From: QAMX01 sp964448855
GTDB lineage: Bacteria > Bacillota > Clostridia > Oscillospirales > QAMX01
Length of the DNA: 64,000 nucleotides
Direction: 5' to 3'
NCBI GenBank assembly: GCA_964448855.1
Contig: CAYUXI010000004.1
Coordinates: 58,568 to 122,567, forward strand
Positions within the stretch are counted from its first letter, which is position 1. Every line of letters starts with the position of its first letter. The position numbers and the translations under genes are program-made. The notes under the pieces were generated by a model, which was given only the letters and a program-made list of their open reading frames with translations, made no database searches and was not told the origin of the DNA. Shown here piece after piece: positions 16,415-25,520 of the stretch.

Positions 16415-17899
16415 ATGGATTATATCAGTACGAGGAATTCTTCCAGGCGCGTGGAATCATCTGCGGCGATTCTGTCCGGCATCGCACCGGACGGCGGCCT
16501 CTTTATACCGGCCTCCATCCCGGGGATTCATAAAAGCCACATCACCTATCTGCGCACCTGCTCCTATGCGGAACGCGCCGCGTGGCTGCTCGGCAGCTTC
16601 CTGACGGATTTCACCCCGGAAGAGCTGTCTGACTACACCAAAACGGCCTATCGCCGGTTTGATTCGGCAGCGGTTGCACCGGTTGTTCCGTGCGGAGACC
16701 GGACGCATATCCTGGAACTCTTTCACGGGCCGACCTGCGCATTCAAGGATATGGCGCTGCAAATTCTGCCCTACCTGCTGACGGCGTCCATGAAAAAATG
16801 CGGCGTCACGGATGAAATCACCATCCTGGTCGCCACATCCGGCGATACCGGAAAAGCCGCGCTGGAAGGCTTTGCAGACGTGGACGGTACGCGGATTCTC
16901 GTGTTCTATCCGGAAAACGGCGTCAGCGAGATTCAAAAGCGCCAGATGATCACGCAGTCCGGCCGCAACGTGATGGTCAGCGCGGTTCAGGGCAACTTTG
17001 ACGATGCCCAGACCGGCGTCAAGCGGATTTTTGCTGACGCCTCCTTCGCGGAGCAGCTGGCACAGAAGGGGATTCGCCTCTCCAGCGCAAACTCCATCAA
17101 CTGGGGTCGCCTTGTTCCGCAGATTGTCTACTATGTGTCGGCCTATTGCGATTTGCTGAATCAGGGCGCGATTGCCGATGGCGAAAAGATCAACATCTGC
17201 GTCCCGACCGGAAACTTCGGCAACATTCTCGCCGCCTATTTCGCCAAGCGCATGGGTCTGCCGGTTGCCCGCCTGATCTGCGCCTCCAATGCAAACAACG
17301 TCCTGACGGAATTTTTGCAGACCGGCCACTACAATGCCCGCCGCCCGTTCTATACCACGAACGCGCCTTCCATGGATATTCTCGTCTCCAGCAATGTGGA
17401 ACGGCTGCTCTTTGAGCTGTCGGAACACAACGGGGAAGAGGTCGCTGGCTGGATGCGCCAGCTGTCCGAGCAGGGCGAGTATCAGGTGTCACCCGTGCTG
17501 GCCAAACGGTTGGAACAGACCTTCCGCGCGGGCTGGTGCGATGATCAGGCCACGCTCGACTGCATCCGCCGGTACTACAGCGATTATCACTATCTCCCCG
17601 ATACCCATACGGCTGTGGCACTGTCCGTGCTGGATGAGTACCGTCGGACGACCGGTGATACGACGCAGACACTTGTCGCCTCCACGGCCAGCCCGTTCAA
17701 GTTCGCACCGGATGTTTTGCGCGCTCTGACCGGAGAAGTCTGCGAAGATCAGACGAACGCTGCAACCGTCCTATCTCAAAAAACCGGAATCGAGGTACCG
17801 GCTCCGATTCGGGAGCTGGCCGGGAAGCCGGTTCGCTTCACAGACAGCGTCGCCAAAACGGATATGCTGGCCAAGGTGTCGGCGCTGCTGCTGAGCTGA
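16415..17899 (+). CDS. thrC: Threonine synthase
   Basis: A 494-residue PLP enzyme converting O-phosphohomoserine to threonine. The PLP lysine is in FHGPTCAFKDMALQ near residue 112, the ATSGDTGKAA loop is near 155 and the phosphate-binding PTGNFGNI near 272. The length and N-terminal DYISTRN fit the long bacterial ThrC group. AAGGAG lies 8 nt before ATG 16415. It overlaps nothing but follows the dipeptidase closely, so they are probably cotranscribed. No leader or T-box is seen. Confidence 0.96.
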   Translation: MDYISTRNSSRRVESSAAILSGIAPDGGLFIPASIPGIHKSHITYLRTCSYAERAAWLLGSFLTDFTPEELSDYTKTAYRRFDSAAVAPVVPCGDRTHILELFHGPTCAFKDMALQILPYLLTASMKKCGVTDEITILVATSGDTGKAALEGFADVDGTRILVFYPENGVSEIQKRQMITQSGRNVMVSAVQGNFDDAQTGVKRIFADASFAEQLAQKGIRLSSANSINWGRLVPQIVYYVSAYCDLLNQGAIADGEKINICVPTGNFGNILAAYFAKRMGLPVARLICASNANNVLTEFLQTGHYNARRPFYTTNAPSMDILVSSNVERLLFELSEHNGEEVAGWMRQLSEQGEYQVSPVLAKRLEQTFRAGWCDDQATLDCIRRYYSDYHYLPDTHTAVALSVLDEYRRTTGDTTQTLVASTASPFKFAPDVLRALTGEVCEDQTNAATVLSQKTGIEVPAPIRELAGKPVRFTDSVAKTDMLAKVSALLLS

Positions 17900-17917
17900 G
17901 AGAAAGGAGCGTGTGGA

Positions 17918-18619
17918 TTGGCAGTTTATGTAATGGGAGATCTGCACCTGTCTCAGGCCGTCAATAAACCGATGGATCTCTTTGGCGGCGTCTGGAATGG
18001 CTATGTGGAGAAAATACAGGCCGCCTGGACGAATACGATCACCCCGGAGGATACGGTTCTGCTGGCTGGCGATACCTCCTGGGGGATGTCCCTGGCGGAG
18101 GCGCTGCTGGATTTCCAATTGATCGAACAGCTGCCCGGCCGAAAATTGCTCCTCAAGGGAAACCACGACTATTTCTGGACAACCGTGACAGGAATGCGCC
18201 GTTTCCTGGCTGAACATCAACTGAACACGCTGGACTTTCTGCACAATTCGGCTGTCCAAATCGGCGAAATCGCCTACTGTGGCACGCGCGGCTGGTTCGT
18301 GGAAAACGAAAACGCCGGAGCGGCAGAAAGCGGGAAGGTCTATCGGCGGGAGCTGATTCGCCTGAAGGCCTCGCTGGAGGAAGGCAGAAAGCTCGGCGCG
18401 TCCGAGCTGGTTGCGGTGCTGCATTACCCGCCTGTGTTCCAGACCTTTGTCAGCACGGGCATTCTGGAGCTTCTGCACACCTACGGCGTGCGGCGCTGCT
18501 ATTACGGCCATTTGCACGGCCGCTCTCTGCGGTATGCGAAAGAGGGCTGTATCGACGGCATCACATACACCTGCATCTCGGCAGACCATCTGAATTTCTG
18601 TCCGCTCCGGATTGATTGA
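17918..18619 (+). CDS. Calcineurin-like metallophosphoesterase
   Basis: A 233-residue metallophosphoesterase. The metal-binding motifs are MGDLHLS, LAGDTSW, KGNHDY near residue 82 and GHLHG near the C-terminus. The substrate is unknown. The start is TTG 17918; AAAGGAG lies 8 nt upstream and no in-frame ATG is better placed. It ends the rplS-to-here plus-strand run. Confidence 0.88.
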   Translation: MAVYVMGDLHLSQAVNKPMDLFGGVWNGYVEKIQAAWTNTITPEDTVLLAGDTSWGMSLAEALLDFQLIEQLPGRKLLLKGNHDYFWTTVTGMRRFLAEHQLNTLDFLHNSAVQIGEIAYCGTRGWFVENENAGAAESGKVYRRELIRLKASLEEGRKLGASELVAVLHYPPVFQTFVSTGILELLHTYGVRRCYYGHLHGRSLRYAKEGCIDGITYTCISADHLNFCPLRID

Positions 18620-18691
18620 CGGACTTTTCGAAAAAAATGGCGTGATGCACGGAAAAATCGCAGGAAAAAAGATTTTTATTTCAAAAACCAG

Positions 18692-18720
18692 TTGGCATTC
18701 TCATGGAAATATGATATAAT
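18692..18720 (+). promoter_or_regulatory. Promoter of tig operon
   Basis: TTGGCA, 17 bp and TATAAT, 34 bp upstream of the tig start. Confidence 0.88.
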
Positions 18721-18754
18721 ACTACGGTATCTGAAGACGCAGGAGGACATAACC

Positions 18755-20149
18755 ATGATTTTGAAAAATGTAGAGAAAACAGACAAAAACCAGGTCAAGC
18801 TTGAAATTGCCGTTGAAAAGAACGAATTTGAAGCGGCCATCGAAAAATCTTATAAGAAAAACGCGTCGCGTTTTAACGTTCAGGGCTTCCGCCGTGGCCG
18901 CGCACCGCGCCGTATGATCGAACGCACCTATGGTGAAGGCGTTTTCTATGAAGACGCAGTCAATATCGCATATCCGGAAGTGTACACCGCAGCCGTGAAG
19001 GAAGCTGGCATCGAACCAGTTGATCGCGCTGAAGTTGAACTGACCAGCATTGACGCAGACGGCTTCACCTTCACCGCCGTTGTCACCGTGAAACCGGAAG
19101 TGAAGCTCGGCCAGTATCAGAACCTCGAAGCCGAATTCGTCGCACCCAACGTGACCGATGAAGATGTCGAGAACGAGCTCCAGAACCGCCGGAAGCGGAA
19201 TGGCCGCCTCGAAACCGTGGAACGCGAAGCGGCAGACGGCGATACCGTCGTGATCGACTTTGAAGGCTTTGTGGACGATGTCGCATTCGAAGGCGGCAAA
19301 GCCGAAAACCACAACCTCCGCCTCGGCTCCGGCCAGTTCATCCCGGGCTTTGAAGATCAGCTGATTGGCGTCAAGGCCGGTGATGAAAAAGACGTCAACG
19401 TCACATTCCCGGAACAGTATCAGGCAGAAGAGCTCGCAGGCAAACCGGCCGTCTTCAAGGTCAAGGTGCACGAAGTCAAGGAAAACATCCTGCCGGAGCT
19501 CGACGATGAATTCGCAAAAGACGTTTCCGAATTCGAAACGCTGGCTGAGTATCGCGAAGACCTGAAGCAGAAAATGCAGACCGTCCGCGAAAAGAGCGCA
19601 AACGAAGAATTCGAAGAACGCCTGCTCGACAAACTGCTGGAAGGCGTGGAAGTCGATATCCCGGCCTGCATGATCGAACAGCAGCTCGACCGGATCGCTG
19701 AAGACTTTGAATACCGTCTGCGCTCCCAGGGCATGACGCTGGAAGCCTATCTGCAGATGAGCGGCATGGATATGGACGGCTTCCGTTCCACCTTCCGCGA
19801 CCGCGCAGAGCGTCAGGTGAAGACCACGCTGGCTCTGGAAGCCATTGTCAAGGCCGAGAACTTCGAAATCACGGATGAAGCCGTTGAAGCCGAATATGAA
19901 AAGCTGGCCGAACAGTACAAGACCCCGGTTGATCAGCTGAAGAAATACATGAGCCAGGAAGCCGTTCGCGAAGATATGCAGAAGACCCGCGCCATTGACC
20001 TCATCAAGGAAACCGCTGTGAAGCTGGATCCGAAACCGGTCGAAGAAACCGAAGCGCAGGACGCTGCAACGGAAGAAGCGAAGCCGGAACCCAAAAAACG
20101 CACAAGAAAAAAGGCCGCTGAAGAAAAGACGGAAGCAGACGCTGAATAA
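18755..20149 (+). CDS. tig: Trigger factor
   Basis: A 464-residue ribosome-bound chaperone and peptidyl-prolyl isomerase. The N-terminal ribosome-binding signature is GFRRGRAPRRMIERTYG near residue 45. The FKBP-like domain occupies about 150-240 and the C-terminal helical chaperone domain follows. The last 35 residues are an acidic and then Lys-rich tail (KKRTRKKAAEEK) beyond the usual end. AGGAGG lies 8 nt before ATG 18755. It heads the tig-clpP-clpX-engB run. Confidence 0.97.
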   Translation: MILKNVEKTDKNQVKLEIAVEKNEFEAAIEKSYKKNASRFNVQGFRRGRAPRRMIERTYGEGVFYEDAVNIAYPEVYTAAVKEAGIEPVDRAEVELTSIDADGFTFTAVVTVKPEVKLGQYQNLEAEFVAPNVTDEDVENELQNRRKRNGRLETVEREAADGDTVVIDFEGFVDDVAFEGGKAENHNLRLGSGQFIPGFEDQLIGVKAGDEKDVNVTFPEQYQAEELAGKPAVFKVKVHEVKENILPELDDEFAKDVSEFETLAEYREDLKQKMQTVREKSANEEFEERLLDKLLEGVEVDIPACMIEQQLDRIAEDFEYRLRSQGMTLEAYLQMSGMDMDGFRSTFRDRAERQVKTTLALEAIVKAENFEITDEAVEAEYEKLAEQYKTPVDQLKKYMSQEAVREDMQKTRAIDLIKETAVKLDPKPVEETEAQDAATEEAKPEPKKRTRKKAAEEKTEADAE

Positions 20150-20175
20150 AATTCAGTCAATCTGACGATCATGAT

Positions 20176-20226
20176 AGGCAGCGCCGCACGTCTCTGACGG
20201 CAGATCGGCGGCGCTGCCTGTTTTTT
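20176..20226 (+). terminator. Hairpin terminator between tig and clpP
   Basis: AGGCAGCGCCGC pairs perfectly with GCGGCGCTGCCT, followed by GTTTTTT. No new promoter is visible in the 34 bp before clpP, so it probably acts as a partial terminator lowering clpPX relative to tig. Confidence 0.85.
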
Positions 20227-20260
20227 AGAACCGAAAATCAAAACGAAGGGATGATTCATT

Positions 20261-20845
20261 ATGAGTTTGGTACCGATGGTCATTGAACAGACCAACCGCG
20301 GTGAGCGCAGCTTTGATATTTTTTCCCGCCTGCTGAATGACCGCATCATTTTCCTCCATGAGGAAGTGAATGATGTCTCTGCGGGGCTGGTTGTCGCACA
20401 GCTGCTCTATCTGGAAGCACAGGATCCGGATAAGGATATTTCTCTCTATATCAACAGCCCGGGCGGCTCCATTACGTCCGGTATGGCCATTTATGACACC
20501 ATGCAGTATATCAAACCGGATGTCTCAACCATCTGCATCGGCATGGCTGCCAGCATGGGCGCATTCCTCCTGGCTGCCGGTGCAAAGGGCAAACGCTTTG
20601 CACTGCCGAACAGCGAAATTATGATTCACCAGCCCTCCGGCGGCGCACAGGGTCAGGTCAGCGATATCAAGATTCACGCAGAACGAATCATTGCCATTCG
20701 CTCCAAAATGAACGAAATGCTCGCACAGATGACAGGCCAGCCGCTGAACGTGGTGGAAGCCGATACGGAACGCGACCATTTCATGACGGCGGAAGAAGCC
20801 AAGGCGTATGGCCTGATTGACGCAGTGTTGACCCGTCAAAAATAA
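20261..20845 (+). CDS. clpP: ATP-dependent Clp protease proteolytic subunit
   Basis: A 194-residue ClpP of standard length. The catalytic Ser is in GMAASMGAFLL, the His in IMIHQPSGG and the Asp in the ERDHFMTAEEAKAYG region. The N-terminal processing region is short. It forms the tetradecameric chamber that works with ClpX encoded 20 bp downstream. ATG 20261 has GAAGGG 8 nt upstream. Confidence 0.98.
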   Translation: MSLVPMVIEQTNRGERSFDIFSRLLNDRIIFLHEEVNDVSAGLVVAQLLYLEAQDPDKDISLYINSPGGSITSGMAIYDTMQYIKPDVSTICIGMAASMGAFLLAAGAKGKRFALPNSEIMIHQPSGGAQGQVSDIKIHAERIIAIRSKMNEMLAQMTGQPLNVVEADTERDHFMTAEEAKAYGLIDAVLTRQK

Positions 20846-20865
20846 ACGCACGACAGGAGATCCAC

Positions 20866-22140
20866 ATGGCAAGAAATGATGACAAACGGCTGATTTGCTG
20901 CTCCTTCTGTGGTCGCCCTCAGACGGAAGCGAATCGCATTATTTCCGGCGATGCGGCCTATATCTGCGATGACTGCGTCCGCCTCTGCTATCAGATGATA
21001 TCAGACGAGGATGACGTCTCCGCGACACATCGCGCACCGGAAAAACCGGATGGCCCGCTTCCCAAACCCGCAGAAATGAAAGCCATCCTTGATCAATATG
21101 TCATTGGTCAGGATGCGGCGAAAATCGCCCTTTCTGTGGCAACCTATAACCACTATAAACGCGTCTATTTCAACGATCAGTCCGATGTGCAGCTGCAAAA
21201 GAGCAACATTCTGCTCCTCGGGCCGACCGGCTGCGGCAAAACCTACCTGGCACAGACGCTTGCAAAAACCCTGAAGGTGCCGTTTGCCATTGCAGACGCG
21301 ACAACGCTGACTGAGGCGGGCTATGTCGGTGAAGATGTGGAAAATATTCTGCTGCGCCTGATTCAGGCGGCAGACTATGATATCGCCCGCGCAGAGCACG
21401 GAATCATCTACATCGATGAAATCGATAAGATTGCCCGGAAAAGCGAAAACACCTCCATCACCCGCGATGTCAGCGGCGAAGGCGTCCAGCAGGCACTGCT
21501 GAAGCTGCTGGAAGGCACGGTGGCCAATGTCCCGCCGCAGGGCGGCCGGAAGCATCCGCAGAAGGAATGCATCCAGATCGACACGACCAACATTCTCTTC
21601 ATCTGCGGCGGCGCATTTGACGGAATCGATAAGCTGATCGAAAAACGTGTCAACGTGAAAAATATCGGCTTCAATGCCCAGATTGCAACCCGCAAGGAGC
21701 GGGAGGTTTCGCAACTGCTGGAAGAGGTCGAAGCGCACGATATCATCAAATTCGGCCTGATTCCGGAGCTGGTCGGACGGTTGCCGGTGATCATTTCGCT
21801 GTCACAGCTGAATGAGGAAGCGCTCGTCCGCGTGCTGACGGAACCGAAAAACGCATTGACCAAGCAATATGTGCATATGTTCGAGATGGAAAACGTGAAA
21901 TTGACCTTCGAGGACGATGCTGTTCGCGCCATTGCCGAGGAAGCCACCAAAAAGAATATCGGCGCACGCGGCCTGCGCTCCATTATGGAGAGCATCCTGA
22001 TCGGCCCGATGTACGACATCCCGTCTCAGGAGGATGTTGTGGAAGTTGTGATCACCAGAGACTGCGTGGAAAAGAAAGCAGCTCCGGTCGTGAAACGGAT
22101 TCCGGGCAAACGTGCCATGCCGGCTGTCAGTCAACGCTGA
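20866..22140 (+). CDS. clpX: ATP-dependent Clp protease ATP-binding subunit ClpX
   Basis: A 424-residue AAA+ unfoldase. The N-terminal zinc-binding domain has CSFCG and CDDC. Walker A is GPTGCGKT near residue 120, Walker B IIYIDEIDKI near 182, and the ISLSQL and ARGLRSIME sensor regions follow. It recognises substrates such as tmRNA-tagged proteins and feeds ClpP. AGGAG precedes ATG 20866. Confidence 0.98.
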   Translation: MARNDDKRLICCSFCGRPQTEANRIISGDAAYICDDCVRLCYQMISDEDDVSATHRAPEKPDGPLPKPAEMKAILDQYVIGQDAAKIALSVATYNHYKRVYFNDQSDVQLQKSNILLLGPTGCGKTYLAQTLAKTLKVPFAIADATTLTEAGYVGEDVENILLRLIQAADYDIARAEHGIIYIDEIDKIARKSENTSITRDVSGEGVQQALLKLLEGTVANVPPQGGRKHPQKECIQIDTTNILFICGGAFDGIDKLIEKRVNVKNIGFNAQIATRKEREVSQLLEEVEAHDIIKFGLIPELVGRLPVIISLSQLNEEALVRVLTEPKNALTKQYVHMFEMENVKLTFEDDAVRAIAEEATKKNIGARGLRSIMESILIGPMYDIPSQEDVVEVVITRDCVEKKAAPVVKRIPGKRAMPAVSQR

Positions 22141-22151
22141 GGGTCGCCGCA

Positions 22152-22757
22152 ATGCTGAACGTACACAACGCCCGATTTCTCAAATCTGCCGCATCCAAGC
22201 GCGATTTTCTGTTTGACAGCCATCCGCTGGTGATTCTGGCCGGACGCTCCAACGTCGGCAAATCCTCCGTGATCAATTCGATGCTGAACCGGAAGAACTT
22301 TGCCCGCGTCGGCGCATCGCCCGGAAAAACGACGCAGGTCAACTACTTCTGCGTCGATGAAACGGTCTACCTGGTCGATTTGCCGGGCTACGGCTACGCC
22401 AAGCGCTCCTTCAACGAGCGTGACCGGTGGGCAGCGCTGATCGATGATTTCTTCACAACCTGCGCCCGGTACACGTCGCTTCCGGCACTCGGCTTGCTGA
22501 TCATTGATGCGCGACACGGACCGCTCGATGCCGATCTGACCATGGCCAATTACTTCGTTTCGGCGAATCTTCCGTTCCTGATTGTCGCCAACAAATGCGA
22601 TAAGCTGAACAAGACGGAACTGGCCGCCCGACCGGCTGAAATTTCTGATGCCTTCTCCGGCGCGGATATCCTGATGTACTCCGCGGAAAAGGGGACAGGG
22701 CGCTCAGACCTCCTCGACCGCCTGAACGAATGGGCAGGGAGCACCTCCGCCAACTGA
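22152..22757 (+). CDS. engB: Ribosome biogenesis GTP-binding protein EngB (YsxC/YihA)
   Basis: A 201-residue TRAFAC-class GTPase needed for 50S maturation. G1 is AGRSNVGKSS near residue 32, G3 DLPGYGYAK near 78 and G4 NKCDK near 147. It lies 11 bp after clpX, as in many Firmicutes where clpX and ysxC are linked. Confidence 0.97.
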   Translation: MLNVHNARFLKSAASKRDFLFDSHPLVILAGRSNVGKSSVINSMLNRKNFARVGASPGKTTQVNYFCVDETVYLVDLPGYGYAKRSFNERDRWAALIDDFFTTCARYTSLPALGLLIIDARHGPLDADLTMANYFVSANLPFLIVANKCDKLNKTELAARPAEISDAFSGADILMYSAEKGTGRSDLLDRLNEWAGSTSAN

Positions 22758-22795
22758 TACCAAAAACGCCTCACAGCAAACAGGGGGCACAACAG

Positions 22796-22834
22796 AAAAC
22801 GGCCACAACAGTCTGATCTGTTGTGGCCGTTTTG
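22796..22834 (+). terminator. Terminator after engB
   Basis: AAAACGGCCACAACAG, a 6-nt loop and the full complement ending in GTTTT. Confidence 0.85.
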
Positions 22835-22910
22835 CAGCTGCAACCATTTGCCGCATGGTACTCGTCATCAATCACCCACGACACATAAGAGTCACCACAA
22901 TTTACGCAAA

Positions 22911-22940
22911 AAACCGACCTATGACACCATAGGTCGGTTT
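22911..22940 (-). terminator. Terminator for the minus-strand lipoprotein gene
   Basis: A perfect 13-bp stem (AAACCGACCTATG) with a 4-nt loop. On the minus strand it runs into TTTTTTT. Confidence 0.85.
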
Positions 22941-22951
22941 CGCTTTGTGAT

Positions 22952-22985
22952 ACGCCTCAGAGAAAGCCTCTGTGAGGCGTTTTTG
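22952..22985 (+). terminator. Second plus-strand terminator hairpin
   Basis: ACGCCTCA with an inner GAG/CTC pair closes onto TGAGGCGT and is followed by TTTTTG. Together with the previous two hairpins it fills the 243-bp convergent gap. Confidence 0.75.
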
Positions 22986-23000
22986 TTACGCGGCGTCTGG

Positions 23001-24593
23001 TTATGCGAGAATCCCGGACATGAGCTCGAACAGCACCGGGTTTGCAAACAGGTTGTTCAAAAATGCATTGCCGAGCTCTTCGCTGTTGGCAAACTCCTCA
23101 AACGAGATCGCGTTGCCGGGGGCAGCGTAGGGCGCGGAATCCGGGTTCGCTGAAGCGGAGAGCGTCAAAGCAATCGATCCACCCTCGAGCCATGCAATGC
23201 CGTCCAGCGTGACGAAAAGGTCATCCAGCGCAATCCGGGTCTGGTTGGCGTCCGAGGACATCCCGAGCGTAAACTGGATGGACTGATTGTCCGCCTCCAG
23301 CGAAAGCGCCAGGGAGCAGGCATTGGCTGTCACCTCGCTGTCGAGGTGAATCGACAGGACTTCCTGCTGATTGTCTGTCAGAGCGAGATCCATCTGCATC
23401 GCCGTCGAAGTGCCGGTGCTGAGACTGCCGGAGCAGGAGAGCGAGGACGCGCCCTGATTGCCTGTGAGCAGCAGCGCCCATGTCAGAGCACCGTCAGCGG
23501 CCGAACGGGTATCCTGCAAATCAATCGACAGTGCCGACTCGTCATCACTCAATGCGATGGAAACGGCGTAAATGGTGTCGGAAGCGGCCATAACGGTCAG
23601 TTCGCCCTTAGCCATGTCGGAAAAAACGTCGATCGACAGATCGTCCAGCGTGTCCTGCAGCTCAGTCTGCCAGTCCTCAACGGCAATGGAGACTTCGTCG
23701 AACTCCGACATCCAGTCCGTCAGTGCCTGGAAGAATGTAGCAGAACTCTGACCGTTGCAAAGCGAGGTCAAAGCTGCATGAACCATGGTGTAGTACGTTT
23801 CCGGCGTCAATGCAACAGTCAGCTGCTGCACTGGAATAGCAGAACCGCCGAGCGCAAAGGTCATATCCGTGACGGAACACGCGTCGTCCGGAATGGCCGA
23901 CAGCGTGTCGCTGATCACTGCACTCAGCATGGCGAAGAAACCGTCAGCCAGCTGCTGCAGCTTGTCATCGGAAAATTGCTCCTGCAAATGAGAGAGCAGG
24001 TCGGAGGAAACGGCGGAAGCATCCGGACTGGCATCCACCAGACTGCCCAGCGGCAGCTGAAGCGCCGTGTCCAGATATCCCGGCATGGAGAGATAGAGAT
24101 CCGAACCGTCATAGACGCCTTCCAGCGAGAGGTCGCTGTCTGCAAACTGGCGGAATTCAGAACCGAGCTTCAAACGCCAGGTGTCCTCGATGCTCTTGAA
24201 CTGGAACGACACCGTCGTACCGCTCAAAAGCGCATTCAGAAAGCTGCCGAGACGGCTGGTCTGAAGCGCCAGCTCCACAGTGGCATCCAACTGCGCATGG
24301 CCTTGCAGATCCTGCGTCAGCGATGGCAGGGGATTGTCCACACTTTGCCCCAGCCCCGAAATCTGCCGGCTGAGCAGAGAGCCGACGGATGCGCCGTAGC
24401 TGCTGCCCGCAAACAGCGCAGACTGCGAAGGGCTGGCGGGATTGGATGCGTCAACAGAGGTGTTGGCAGAAACATCGACAGAGGTGTCGGAGGTGTCGGC
24501 CGGGCTTTTTGATGACAAACGGCAGGCCGTGAAGGACAGGAGCATGGTCAAACAGAGACAGAAGGCCATCCACCTGTACAGCGTGTGTTTCAT
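23001..24593 (-). CDS. Orphan lipoprotein of unknown function
   Basis: A 530-residue secreted lipoprotein. The signal peptide ends in a lipobox (SFTAC, lipid-modified Cys24), followed by a Ser/Thr/Asp-rich linker to about residue 75. The body is rich in Ser, Asp, Leu and Gln with repeated amphipathic beta-like strands (for example ALSIDLQDT, SLSCSGSL, LALTDNQQ). This hints at a LolA-like or beta-sandwich fold, but I recognise no family. AAAGGAT lies upstream of ATG 24593. It is the last gene of the minus-strand run and ends at a strong terminator. Confidence 0.7.
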   Translation of the reverse strand: MKHTLYRWMAFCLCLTMLLSFTACRLSSKSPADTSDTSVDVSANTSVDASNPASPSQSALFAGSSYGASVGSLLSRQISGLGQSVDNPLPSLTQDLQGHAQLDATVELALQTSRLGSFLNALLSGTTVSFQFKSIEDTWRLKLGSEFRQFADSDLSLEGVYDGSDLYLSMPGYLDTALQLPLGSLVDASPDASAVSSDLLSHLQEQFSDDKLQQLADGFFAMLSAVISDTLSAIPDDACSVTDMTFALGGSAIPVQQLTVALTPETYYTMVHAALTSLCNGQSSATFFQALTDWMSEFDEVSIAVEDWQTELQDTLDDLSIDVFSDMAKGELTVMAASDTIYAVSIALSDDESALSIDLQDTRSAADGALTWALLLTGNQGASSLSCSGSLSTGTSTAMQMDLALTDNQQEVLSIHLDSEVTANACSLALSLEADNQSIQFTLGMSSDANQTRIALDDLFVTLDGIAWLEGGSIALTLSASANPDSAPYAAPGNAISFEEFANSEELGNAFLNNLFANPVLFELMSGILA

Positions 24594-24647
24594 AAAAACA
24601 GATCCTTTCCAAAACAGTAGAAATGGTGATACGGCGGTCAAAACGCA

Positions 24648-25427
24648 TCAGGAGGTCAAATTGTTCCCCGGACGATATCCGGCAGCCCTGACCTTTCCCC
24701 AATCGACAGAAATCGTTTTGACTCGGTTGCCGAGGTTGAAGCTGTGCGATTCCAGACGGATAAATCCGGCCTCTACAAGTGTTTGCAGCGCGTGCTCGAC
24801 CTCGTCCGGCGAAAAGTCCGAACCGGTCGCAACTTGACTGACTGTCGAAGCAAACGTGACATAGCCAATCTTTCGACTTTCGATGCGCTGAATGGCCGAA
24901 AAAATCTGCTCAAAAAGCTGATGTCGCCTGGAATGAATTTCCGGCAGCTCCACATACCAGTCTGCGGCATCCTTGAGCAGACGGCTGGTTGCACCACTGA
25001 CGCCGTAAATTCCGACCTCTCTGGAGCAGGAACGCTTTAAAAAAGAAACTGCGGAGCTGAAATGTCCGTCCCCGGAAAAAATGACAAAGATGTCGTCCTG
25101 CTCTTTTCGAATCGCCCGCTGATAAATGTTGTCGAGCATGATAAAGTCGGTATAATCCTTCTCGTGCTTTGGATTCGGGTTTTTGGTTTCAATGATTTTG
25201 TTGGAGATCATGCGAATCTTTCCGAGCTCACTCCGAATGCCCGGCTGTGAGAAATCCGCAAAAAAGATACAGTCGGTCACCTGACCGTGCTCCGATAGCA
25301 GATCATACCATTCCACGATGTTTGGCCGCGTGCTGTGCAGATTTTGCATGGAGTAAAACCAGTGCTCAAAATCGACAAATGCGACAACCTTTTTTTTGCG
25401 CCTTTGATCAGAAGAAAAAAGTCCCAT
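24648..25427 (-). CDS. NYN (PIN-like) domain protein
   Basis: A 259-residue protein with an N-terminal NYN/LabA-like PIN-fold nuclease domain: AFVDFEHW near residue 17, DYTDFIMLDNIY near 90 and FVIFSGDGHF near 115, giving the conserved acidic triad. The C-terminal 85 residues (SRRHQLFEQIFSAIQRI onward) look like a winged-helix or OST-HTH-like segment. RNA processing is the family expectation; the target is unknown. GGGAGG lies 8-10 nt before ATG 25427. A TTG at 25430 is the other possible start. Confidence 0.8.
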   Translation of the reverse strand: MGLFSSDQRRKKKVVAFVDFEHWFYSMQNLHSTRPNIVEWYDLLSEHGQVTDCIFFADFSQPGIRSELGKIRMISNKIIETKNPNPKHEKDYTDFIMLDNIYQRAIRKEQDDIFVIFSGDGHFSSAVSFLKRSCSREVGIYGVSGATSRLLKDAADWYVELPEIHSRRHQLFEQIFSAIQRIESRKIGYVTFASTVSQVATGSDFSPDEVEHALQTLVEAGFIRLESHSFNLGNRVKTISVDWGKVRAAGYRPGNNLTS

Positions 25428-25462
25428 CAATCAACACCTCCCTTCATCTAAAGTGTTCGGAC

Positions 25463-25499
25463 TGCCCCGATTTGCACAGTCTGCACAAACCGGGGCAGC
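25463..25499. repeat. Inverted repeat between nagB and NYN gene
   Basis: CTGCCCCG and CGGGGCAG enclose a partly paired TTTG/CAAA loop. There is no T run, so it may be a processing or partial termination hairpin within the run. Confidence 0.5.
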
Positions 25500-25520
25500 C
25501 CAATCCAACCGACGGGTTGC

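Noticed and set aside
22796..22985. Three hairpins after engB as an integron- or REP-like repeat array
   Set aside because: The stems are unrelated in sequence and fit terminators for the two convergent transcripts.
24513..24647. Extra gene between the orphan lipoprotein and the NYN gene
   Set aside because: The only frame there is an N-terminal extension of the lipoprotein ahead of its ribosome site.
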